This document shows positions 51,116-60,540 of a stretch of DNA of 64,000 nt, piece after piece. The notes beneath the pieces are model-generated. The model ran no database searches and was not told the origin of the DNA. It saw only the letters and a list, made by a program, of their open reading frames with translations. The stretch comes from Gracilaria domingensis (Eukaryota > Rhodophyta > Florideophyceae > Gracilariales > Gracilariaceae): positions 62,001-126,000 of the forward strand of contig VCMS01000071.1 of the NCBI GenBank assembly GCA_022539475.1, given 5' to 3'. A program made the translations under genes and the position numbers. Within the stretch, counting starts at the first letter, position 1; each line of letters opens with the position of its first letter.

Positions 51116-51934
51116 TTACAAATTACGTAGGCTCTTCTCCTTTTTAAGATCTCTTCGACAGCGCATGGTAATGGTAGCCACTGTGGGCATGATTAGTGCT
51201 TCCACTGATTGGAGTTGTGACAGAGGGAGAGTTGAAAGCGCCTTGGCAGAGGATGTGGGCAGCGGGAGTGCGTTGACGAATGCAAAGTTCATTGTGGTGG
51301 CAGGGGTAGAAGCGGAGGTCAAATACTGCAAACTGATGTTGTTGTAGATCAAGCGTTAGCTCAGCCGCACGTAAGGGAAGAACTTGGTCAACAGATTCGA
51401 AGGAACGCGTGCTTCTACTCCTTTAAGTTGTTTGTACAAAGGTATGGCGTCGAGAGTGAACGCGCATTCGAACTCTGCGACGGAGATCGAGAGCAGATAA
51501 AGTTCAGATGAAGAACCCTGTGCGACTGAGCAGTGCTCTGAAAGCGAAGCAGCGGGCACGAAAGTCCCTCCCAAGCGGTTGCCTCCACGACAACTCCCGT
51601 CGAAGGACCGGTTGGAATCTTGATTAGCGTAGCTGCGCAGCGCGAGATGCGCAAGTTCAGTAGCCGAGGAGCGCAGTCCAGCAATGCACAGCACTAGCGG
51701 TGCAAGTGCCAGAATTGCTGACACACTCCCCCCCTTGCCCGTGATATTACGGGCCAAGAATTTCGGGGCGGTCTGTCCTTGAAATGTATAAATGACGGGC
51801 GACGAGCCGCAAAGCCTGGCTGCGAAGCCATGGCAACGAAGGCAGCACTCGTAACCGCGCCAACCAAGCCACAAGGCGGCGACGCAAACGCAGCGAGAGC
51901 TCGTCGCGCGCGCAATAGCTGAACCAGTAGGCAC
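51116..51934 (-). CDS. Uncharacterised spliced gene, 5' end unresolved
   Basis: An open frame read from about 51934 contains a hydrophobic helix (VSAILALAPLVLCIAGL), then SELYLLSISVAEFECAF and LYKQLKGVEARVPSNLL. A 45-nt intron at 51326-51370 (GTGCGG...TTTGCAG, with GCTAAC branch-like motif) joins phase 0 to a Ser/Thr/Leu-rich last exon ending KKEKSLRNL at 51116. The intron removes an in-frame TAA. No ATG opens this frame, so an upstream exon or a frameshift at the G7 run (about 51727-51733) is needed; MASQPGFAARRPS from 51831 is a possible start in another frame. One membrane segment, no known family. Confidence 0.4.
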
Positions 51935-52435
51935 CGGCTAGACCTCTTCGGGGGTGATGCCCGAGTCCCGATACACTGTGGGAAGCGACGGCTGCGCGGC
52001 GGGCTAAAACTAGCGTCTTGTATCGTCTGTTGCGTGCTTAATCACAGCCCTGCCATTAGGTAAAGGCTACCATGGGCTGGCTACTGATCCTCTGATCATT
52101 GTTAGTCCTTACAAAACAGAGAGTTCAAATTGAATTCAAAGATCTTCTTGTGTGCGCCCTGGATCATGGGTCTCGAAGTAGGCATATTCGTATCGAAGAG
52201 AGCGTTTGGTTCGTATCAAGGTAAAATCGTTATCCGTCCTTCGTGTTCGCTCAATACGCCGCAGAGAGCCACACCAGGGTACGATTCTGTGAATCTTGCC
52301 CACGGGCTTTTTTTAACTTTCACATGAACCTGTCTGCGCACCTGCGCATCGTTATTGTTGCGGAATCTTGAACAGCTTACTATTCGTCCCATTATCGCGG
52401 CGAAATAATCTTCCGGCCATCAATCTGGAACAAAA
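51935..52435. other. Intergenic, divergent
   Basis: 501 bp with no recognised feature. Confidence 0.4.
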
Positions 52436-55400
52436 ATGAGACAAGAACACGCAGCAAGCTTCTCTTTTATTTCTCTTTGCGCCCGACTACGTTCCGCAAG
52501 ATTGAATCGCACAGAGCTGAAGTCAATTCTGGAAGATCACGTAGAGGACTTGCTTCGCGCCGTTAACATTCAACAACTCGGGAAAAATGCTGATCTTGAC
52601 TACGTTCGATATCGCAAAGATGCAGCTGAGACTTTGGAAATTCCAAGGCCAACAGATGCGGGGCTTGATTTCATCCCGTCTATTGAAAAAGAGCTGTCAT
52701 TGGGCCAGTATGATGCTGCCTTGCTGCCGCGCGATTATCTTGCCTATGCCGAAGTCGATGATGTCACCGATACGATTCTTGGCTATCGCACTGATTTGAA
52801 ATCTAGTACTGCGATTCAAGCTCTCGAGCAGTTCTGGAAGAAGCAGAAGAGAGCTGCGTTTTCTGCCCTTACGACGATTCTTATCCTATCGCAAAAGGAG
52901 GAGGGTCATGTGTGCTGCGAGCAGTTCTCAGAATTTGTTTTGAACAACAAAGAAAACATTCAAAACATCATCATCGGAAGCGTTATCGCTGTGCTGGACG
53001 CCCAAAAGAATCAAAACGCGTCAACCGCACGTACCATCGAAGTCGTGGAGCATTGGTGGGTTCTAGAATCTTATTTGCGTTTTCTGTCGTGGTGGGACTT
53101 GATCCGCAATCGAAGGAAAAAATACTTTCCAAGTTAACAGAGATCGTTCAAGCGCGAAAAGACCCGTTGAATCATTCTCCTTCGCTTTCGAACTCCATCA
53201 TCCATGGTCGGGAAGGCACAATTTTGTTTGCTGCAGCTCTTAATTGGTCGAATCATCTATCATCTGTAACATACCCAGAGGATCCAAGTGATAATACCAT
53301 GGTAGAAGACGAGGAGCATAAAATTGTTTTGTCCAAGAAAGCTCATGAGGACTTAGAAACGTTAAACAAGCAGTATAGCTCGCTCCATGTTTCTCCTTTC
53401 GCAGAAAACGCCCATCTCTGTTTTTCTTGGTCATCAAGGGTTCAGTTTTTTTCATCGTACGTAAGAAGAAAGAGCTCTTTAGGGGTACAGATGAACCCAA
53501 ACGGCGTTACACATATGGCATATGGTCTAAGCGCAAATGTTTTCCCCACACTTCAGGATATCTCTAAAAGGAACATGGGCATCTGTCAATCTTTGGAGAG
53601 TTACGTGTTTAGATGTTATTGGGATGATATCGCAGCGTTTCGAACCATGTTTTCTCCGTCTAACTTTACATCCTCACAAGTTTTGGAGATTGTTGAATTG
53701 TCAGCTGCTGTTCTCACCCGGAGTGTAGAGAGCACATGTGTCACAGTGGCTCAAACGCTATGGCAGAGTACGGAGCTAGGGTTCGAGCTCAAAGGGATCA
53801 ATGTGTTACTTCACCTCGCCTCTGGGATTTTTCCATTATCATATGCACCTCTTATCAAGTTGCTGTCAGTGCTTGTCAATGATAAGAAGAGTGCTGCTCA
53901 TGCATTTTTTTATCTTGAGAATTGTTTGGACACAGTGACTAAAGTGTCAGATGGTTATCGAAACAGACTCATTGTGATTGACGAAGAACCGAGCACATAT
54001 CGCAGTCTCTTGCAGAACAACGCGGCGGTGAAATCAATCGGGTCGCATCAACGTTTTCCATAGTTCAACCGGGTGAGGGTGATGTTGTTTTTGTTCAATG
54101 TTCAGAGGATCTTCCGGCGCATAGGTATCGATCAGTTCCTCCCTGTGGCTCTCTTGGTATTGGAAGCATGGCCCATTCTATCGTAACTTTGTTATGTCCA
54201 TTCAATGGTCTTGATGCTGTGTTGTACATTATTGACATGCTTCGGAGAATATTAGTAGAAGATGATGTATGTTTGAGTTCAGATGAGACCGTAATCGATG
54301 AGCTGGTTTCGTCGGGTTTGGTAAGTATGTTGCTTATTGATAGACTCTGTAGGAAGGCCTCACCAACGCTTCATGTTCACATAACAAGAGACCTACAGCT
54401 CACTAGCTTGATAGCCAAGATCTTCCGGGAACTTGCTGACCCTTCAGAAAGAGTACTGAACTCGTGTCTATCTAAAATACGACACGAGGTGCTGCTCACA
54501 GCTTCCGCATCATGCTTAGCATCAATCGCTATTGGATCGCGAGAATGTGCAGTGATTGCTTTGGAGCATCTCGAATCTACGGAAAGAGGCATGTACCTAC
54601 GTACGGCTATAGCAGCACTTGGTGAGGGTGCATTCCCTGCGCTTGCAGCTATTTCTCTAGTTACTGACCCATGGTCGGCAACTGGATCTCCGTCAGAACG
54701 CATAATGGACGTTTTGCAAACTGCGTCACAATCTCTGATTCAAAGAGCAGCATGGGAATTTCTTGAGCGTTTTCGAGCAAGCCAGAAGAAGATTCACGAT
54801 TTTCTTGCTTCAACCGCGCTTGCTTTATGGTTGACCACACCAAGGTACGAATCCACACTGCGGCAAACAGCAGAACTTCACTGGCGTCTACCCGCATGCA
54901 GTTTGCAATTCTTTTCTTGCAGTCCGGATTTGTTGCTGAGGGAGTCAACGGTGTGCGCTGTTTTTGGAGAAGTTGTAAGCAGTTGTAACCAGCTGCTACA
55001 AGCTCAAGATTTTGAGAGAGGCAGATACCTTTTTGTTCCCTGCATTGTGGGGAGGGCTTGCGGCCTGCGTTGAAGCACTTCAGTTGCGGAATGGATCATT
55101 ACAAGCTAAGAGAGATAAAACCTCGAAACTTGGAAGTTTCTTGGAAGATGATGCCCCTACCATACTAGAAAGGGTGCTATTGAGCCCTGAGGTAACCTAC
55201 GCGATGACCATGATTGCTTCTGGGAACGTTCGCATTCTGTCTTCTGCAGAGTTATACAAGAGATGGGAGTGATCTCAGTTCAAGCACCTGTTTAACACTA
55301 TCGACAGGGATTGGCTCCTGAGCTTAACTAGTGGTGCAGAAATCACAGATGATCAATACGTTTCCGGCTGGCCCTCGTGGATCCCGGACATGAGTGCGAG

Positions 55401-55749
55401 ATGCCTTTCGCTACAGTTTTCTTGTCTAAGGCATATTCAGAGAAACGGGTCTACAATTCAAGTTCCATGGCCAAGTCGGCAAATATCGGCACTTGGTTTG
55501 TGGCGTGGTGGTAGAGATACTGTTTGTAGCGGGTTTGCTCGACGTATTCAAGAGGAAAGGTCCGTGGCCACGATTGAAATGTTAATGCAAGTTCTCTCCA
55601 GTAGACAACGTGCGGCTTCGAGGTCACTAATGGAATCCCGTAGGAGAGATGATTCCTTTGCGCAAACATCTCAAAGAAGGTGGCCGACGAGCGCACAACG
55701 CTCTACAAAAGCCACGCACCATCCGCATATCGCAAGTGCTACTGCGTGA
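52436..55749 (+). CDS. Nup188/Nup192-like nucleoporin, multi-exon
   Basis: A large alpha-helical protein in five exons: 52436-53078, 53141-54004, 54064-54974, 55021-55250 and from 55308. Introns are 62, 59, 46 and 57 nt, all GT-AG. All phases agree, and together they remove every stop and frame change. Segments such as LASGIFPLSYAPLIKLLSVL, HAFFYLENCLDTVTKVSDG and TLLCPFNGLDAVLYIIDML fit the solenoid of Nup188 or Nup192/205, inner-ring partners of Nup93. The insert before the last (SVPPCGSLGIG) could be the SH3-like domain of Nup188. About 1000 residues are visible, short of the usual 1700-1900. The part after about 55480 is doubtful, so the 3' end is truncated or unresolved. The family call is moderate. 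Confidence 0.5.
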
Positions 55750-55933
55750 AGAAGTTCTTGACGCGGCGACGGCGTAGGAACGCTTATGAAGGTGTAGCGC
55801 AACGACGTATATCTTGTACAGGCACGAACAACAAGACGGTTTCGCAAGGAGAACATCATTTACAACTCTATCTTAGAAGCGTTCTTCATCATACCAATTC
55901 TCAATTGCACCGTAATCGCAAGTCGGAAACACA

Positions 55934-56520
55934 TTAAACGCAAGTTATAACCCGAAATCTATGCCCCTCTCCTGAATCATGAAAATCATACCGATCTGCA
56001 CCTACCATTCGATGAGAGGACAAACCAACGCGGCTAACTCTTCCTGTACTATGCTGCACAAGACTCGTTTGAGTTTGACGCGGAATTTCTTCCTGACGGC
56101 CTTGCTGCGTCTCGCGTCCCACACGCAGACATTACTGTCGTACAATCCAGATGCACTGACTCTGCCGTCCGCGTGCATAGAAACGATAGTCACGAGCTTT
56201 TCCTGGCAGCACAGCGGTCTGCCAACGGCGCGCACCAGTATGTCGTAGCCGCAAGACAAGAACCGCCGCCCCTACTTGCTCAATGACACGCAAGGCACAA
56301 AGCAGCAGTGCCGGCGTAGCATCAAGGGTAACAGAGTGCCGCTGTCGTCGTCCTGTCTCCGAACTGCCTCGTCGAAAAAGGTCGTCGCGATCCGCTGCCC
56401 ATCCCCAGTGGCGAACACGCTTAGCATCTTCGCGTCATGCAAGTTCTTGCAATAGTATGAATTTGCGCTTTCCTGGTTGTCATATCTTACATTCAAAACT
56501 TTCCGTCCCTACACATGCAA
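55934..56520 (-). pseudogene. WD40-like gene fragment
   Basis: Two minus-strand frames with repeat-propeller character lie end to end. AKMLSVFATGDGQRIATTFF (about 56430-56370) is followed in another frame by VTIVSMHADGRVSASGLYDS and NVCVWDARR (about 56200-56120), the latter a good WD-repeat end. A stop and frame change separate them; no clean intron was found. It is probably a fragment of a WD40 gene or a poorly resolved exon set. Confidence 0.35.
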
Positions 56521-57753
56521 AGTCTCTCTGACCCATCACCAGACTCACTCCAGTACGAAGCTCGTTTGCCCCCCGCAAACAAAAGTCTTCACAGTGTCTC
56601 TATTGACATACCCCAACATCACGAGCGTTCGTCTTTAGACGCGCAAAAGAATCCAGTTTGGCGCAGCATACGTTGCTGGGCTAAACCAGTTTTTAAGCTC
56701 CATCTCAGCAATACAAAAACACTGTTTAGTCTTTGCATCTCAAAGAAGCACTCTATAAAGGTTTGATTTCAAAAGACCAAAGCTGCTGAATAGTCATCAT
56801 GACAAAGTAGTTTTGCAATGTAAATATGGGAAGGATTATAGAAGATGTCAGCTCCGTTCTGCGCTCCTTTCGTTGCGGCTGAGGAAAGTGACGGTGTGAT
56901 CAAGAAATGTGGTTTAGAGAGTGAAGTACATTCAAAAATCTGTGCACGTGGGAGAACTGCTTCTCTTCTGTGCGTTTCGGTCTTCATTGGTATTGGTGCA
57001 CCTTCGAATAGATCTAATTTGATCCTTTAGTTAAGGGTTCTAGTTGTTTTCAGACACGTGGCGGTTCTTTTTGGTGGCATGCGAAATTTTCATTTAGACA
57101 GATTCTTGGCTTCAAAACGTGCGCATGTGTGCTGCACATTTCTTGCCTTCTGTCCAACCCGTTAGGTCCCCATTAAATTACAATAACCAGTGTGCAACCA
57201 GCAAGCTGCTTCGTATCTACCATCCAGTCTTGTTGCACATGCGCTGCACGGCTGCCCATTTTGTACCCAAGTCGTCGCATTGTACTCACGCTATCATACT
57301 TGCACATGCTTCTCACCACCAACACAATGGTTTTAATATTTTTCTTCATAAAAAAAAAAAAAAAAACGAGAAAACTCTCTATTTACATCCCACACATATA
57401 ATCCAGCAACCAACGATAAACGATAATAGTTTTATTGTAAAAAAAACTTAATTAACGACATAGCGACATAGCAACTTACTATCCAAAACATCATGACCAT
57501 CAAAGTACCAAACCTGCTAATTTCAATAGCCTTTTACATTTTTTTACAAGCCAAAAATATCTTATAATACTTACTATTGGCTTACTTTTGAGATCCTACA
57601 CAAAAACATAACTTACATAATTTCAAAATGCTATTGTCGATTCTCTTTTGCAGAAAAAAGCTACACATTGCTTAATTTACCTAAAAACTCTTTGAAACAT
57701 TTGAGGAGCTTTTTGAAATTTTCTCGTAACTTGAGTGTGGTGGCGTTTCTTAC
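56521..57753. other. AT-rich gene-free DNA
   Basis: 1.2 kb becoming strongly AT-rich from about 57340 (an A-run at about 57350 and many A/T homopolymers). No gene or RNA recognised. Confidence 0.5.
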
Positions 57754-58190
57754 GGGGTGTCCTACCGTCTCAGGGACACCCCCGAAGAATTTTTTTCTTA
57801 TATCTCCGCGGGGAGATACGCGAAGTGCAGCGTAGAAGCTGCACTTTACATCTCCCCCGCCTGCTCCGGCGCCAGCTACAAGACAGGAGCATACTGCCCG
57901 TCGAGCCGCCGTGGCGCGACAGCGCACAAAAAAAGGCTTCTGCCAGTCGCACCGCTGCGGCGCGACTGCACAGGAGCGTGCTGCCCGTCGCGCCGCCGTG
58001 GCGCGACAGCGCACAGGAAAAGGCTTCCGCCAGTCGCGCCGCCGTAACGCGACTGCACAGGAGCGTGCCGCCTGTCGCCCCGCCGTGGCGCGACAGCGCG
58101 TAGGAAAGTGAACGCGACGCGCTCCCTTGGCGCGACGGCGAGATCGAAGATGGTGCCGCGCGTCGCGTCGCCGTGGCGCGATGACGCGGA
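57754..58190. repeat. Cluster of consecutive hairpins with an 87-bp tandem period
   Basis: Stems in order: GGGGTGTCC (57754-57762) with GGACACCCC (57774-57782); TATCTCC with GGAGATA (57801-57818); AAGTGCAGC with GCTGCACTT (57823-57846); TGCTCC with GGAGCA (57862-57891). A row of GTCGCGCC...GGCGCGAC-type hairpins follows at 57900-57920, 57945-57967, 57987-58007, 58032-58054 and 58074-58094. Alternating members repeat at exactly 87 bp. Two degenerate ones follow (about 58110-58185). The spacers are also repeated (AGCGCACARRAAAAGGCTTC, TGCACAGGAGCGTG). It begins abruptly at the edge of AT-rich DNA. Long frames cross it on both strands but are compositional. Confidence 0.85.
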
Positions 58191-58437
58191 GGAAGTGGTC
58201 ACGTCGCTCACCAGGACCGTTAGAGGTGGCACAGTTGCTCATCACGCTGAGGCTGTAACGGGCACGAGCAGGCGTGTTCGCTCGCCAGCTGTCGCTTGCT
58301 GTCGCTAATACTGCTTGCTGGTGCGCGCTACATGACACGGCCATATTGGGTAAGCAGAGAAGCAATTTTTATCGGTGTGTAACAGCAGAAGTGCGCATGA
58401 AGATTCTAGGCATAGAGAGGAGAGCGAGGCTCGTCAT

Positions 58438-58887
58438 TCATCCGTCAATTATTGCATCAAGATCTGCCAGTAGCAGACGAACCGGGTCTAAGTTGTCACG
58501 ATGACGGGCGATGAGAACGAAGGAGATGCCGTCATGAAGGCCTTGCTGGTAAGGGAACGGCGCATCCCTCACGTACTCGCGTACTTCTTGGGCAGCGCCG
58601 GGGGCCCCACCTGCAACTCGGGGAAGCAATAGATGGATACGAATTAGCATATCAATAGCAAGTTCCACGTCGGTTTCATGGAGCGCGCTAGCTGAAGTCG
58701 CGTCGGAATCCCGCTCGGTTTCCTCCAAAGAAGAGTCGTCATCATTTCCAGCAGTTCCCTCCACTGCTTCTAAGTCCAAGACGTTACTGGTCGGCGTTGA
58801 AAGTGGCTCCCGAGAGGACGCGGCGGGATTGGAATCATCCGTCATGGACGCAATCTGTTCGGTCACGGTAGGCGGTTCGCTGCTCAT
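58438..58887 (-). CDS. Small acidic protein, unknown, paralogue-like to its neighbour
   Basis: A 149-residue frame from the ATG at 58887. The first ~75 residues are acidic and Ser/Thr-rich. The rest is compact: DVELAIDMLIRIHLLL, REYVRDAPFPYQQGLHDGIS, LDPVRLLLADLDAIIDG. This C-terminal half aligns loosely with that of 59044-59469 on the same strand, suggesting a tandem pair. No known family. It sits between the hairpin cluster and the LTR retrotransposon, so it may belong to an element. Confidence 0.45.
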   Translation of the reverse strand: MSSEPPTVTEQIASMTDDSNPAASSREPLSTPTSNVLDLEAVEGTAGNDDDSSLEETERDSDATSASALHETDVELAIDMLIRIHLLLPRVAGGAPGAAQEVREYVRDAPFPYQQGLHDGISFVLIARHRDNLDPVRLLLADLDAIIDG

Positions 58888-59043
58888 GGCGATGCAATAT
58901 GAAAACCACGACGCTTGCACTCTCTGAAACCGGGAGACCATTTGTACCCAGAACAAACACTCGAGGCTTAAGAAGTCAGGACACCGGCCCTGTACCTGGT
59001 GCCCTCCTCGGGGATAGTGTGGGAACGCGAGACCATGTATTAA

Positions 59044-59469
59044 TCACATACGAACGCACACAGGGCGGTCATTTTGTTCAATCACACGAGTCTTAAGAAG
59101 CTCTAACACGCGCATGATGTCACCTTCATGAACCTGGATTCCGGCTGAAACACCGAATGTCACGCGCAACCCCAGCAACACGCCACGAAGATAGATCGTT
59201 GGCAGACGACTGACTAGGATGCGCAACACATTTTCGGTGGAGCCGAAGGAGACGGTACCTCGGGAAATGTCATGTAGAATTGACTCGAACTCACCCATCA
59301 ACATTGGCGACCAGGTTATATCAGGACCTTCGCCAGGGATAGGCCGGGAATGACACAGATCCCAAGATGCGCTGCCCGGTGAGCTACAGACGAGGGTTAG
59401 ATAATCGGTGTCGTCCGCAGTGACGGCGTTAGCAACGGCCGCCTCAGTGTTGCGTGTAGTTGTTGACAT
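59044..59469 (-). CDS. Small protein, unknown, tandem paralogue-like
   Basis: A 141-residue frame from the ATG at 59469 (MSTTTRNTEAAVANAV). The C-terminal half reads FESILHDISRGTVSFG, VLRILVSRLPTIYLRGVLLG, then DIMRVLELLKTRVIEQ. It shares the order 'VRxxVxxxPxxYxxGxxxGxxF ... VRxLLxxL' with the 58438-58887 product. The pair is 156 bp apart, same strand, and antisense to the LTR element that follows. No function can be proposed. Confidence 0.45.
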   Translation of the reverse strand: MSTTTRNTEAAVANAVTADDTDYLTLVCSSPGSASWDLCHSRPIPGEGPDITWSPMLMGEFESILHDISRGTVSFGSTENVLRILVSRLPTIYLRGVLLGLRVTFGVSAGIQVHEGDIMRVLELLKTRVIEQNDRPVCVRM

Positions 59470-60540
59470 GATTCCAACAAAGGTTAACCAGCCTTGAAGG
59501 ATGAGGACGGCCATCACCAGGACAACACGACCTTGAATGATAACGAGAACCAAGGAGAACTATCCCAAGACAACTGAGGAAGGGTTCCACCCCCCAGTTC
59601 CGGGACAGCATCGTTCAATACCAACAGAAATGATGGAAGAGCATGGAACACGAACGATACCTGGAAATTCCCTAGAGCGACCTAACACCATCTCATCACT
59701 GGCCAATCACCAGCCAACATAACGAGGAACCGTACGTTAACATCCCTACCTACTATGGACATGGTGAGCAACACTAGGTTATTTATCACAAGATAACGAT
59801 CATGCTACAACTTAGGCATACGAAGCATCACAGTTGTAGATATAAACCCCCGAGTTCGAGGCTCCTCAGCCAACTCGACTCGGGTAGACCACTCCCCCCC
59901 TCGACGACCCCCCCCCCATCTTTGCCTCTCTCGCCTTTTTTCCTCCCTTTCCGTCGTCACCAACCTTCTTTCCTTTGGCACTCCCACCTTCCCTCAGCGC
60001 AGTCTGCGCCTCCCTGCCACCAACCTTTCCCCCTACATTTCCTTATTCCCGGCGGCCCGGTCTCCCGCCGCTCCCTACCCAGTCGCCTTGTGCTGCCCTC
60101 CATTGGGCTCGTCCGCACATTGCGATCATATCTACACCCCCGTTCCCCCGGACGGACGTGGGAAGTGGTACGCATTGCACGGGTTCCCTTCCTGTCGTCA
60201 CCTCGCCTGGTTACTAGGTTTATGGTGGTATCGACGACAGGATCGAACGCCTTAGCCCTGCCCATTCTACTGTTCCGCCGACAACCTTGGTGTGTTGGTC
60301 TGTTGGCGCTGCATTCTGTCGTTGTGTTGGCATTCGGCATCGAACGCCGAACCACACTCTCGTTTAATTTCTCTCCCCGCTTCCTGTTAGCGGAGAGTTT
60401 CTACTATCTTGGGGTTATCTTGTCTGTCCTGCAGGCATCTGAGCTACGTTAACTTGTCGCCCCTTTTGGGCTGGTACTCTCGAGCATTTATTGTGTCGCT
60501 CTCCTTGGGTTTGTCACCACCCGCGCTGTTTCCCCCAAAA

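Noticed and set aside
49639..55272. TGA used as a sense codon (selenocysteine or altered code)
   Set aside because: Several in-frame TGA codons first suggested this, but short GT-AG introns explain the one at 55270 well, and G6PD, the hAT transposase, the SET gene's neighbours and others end at TGA normally.
52436..55749. Nup188/192-like gene as a frameshifted pseudogene
   Set aside because: Four phase-consistent GT-AG introns remove all frame changes; I keep decay as an alternative only for the 3' end.
57900..58094. CRISPR-like array
   Set aside because: The repeats are hairpins with repeated, not unique, spacers, in a eukaryotic genome.
57661..58365. A 234-residue minus-strand protein with 29-residue repeats across the hairpin cluster
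   Set aside because: The repeat is 87 bp, so frames stay open on both strands automatically; the peptide is Arg/Ala/Cys-rich and ignores the stem symmetry.
60226..60250. A firm primer-binding site and exact 5' LTR
   Set aside because: The tRNA-like complementarity is imperfect and the preceding bases do not end in CA; the 3' LTR is off-window, so it cannot be verified.
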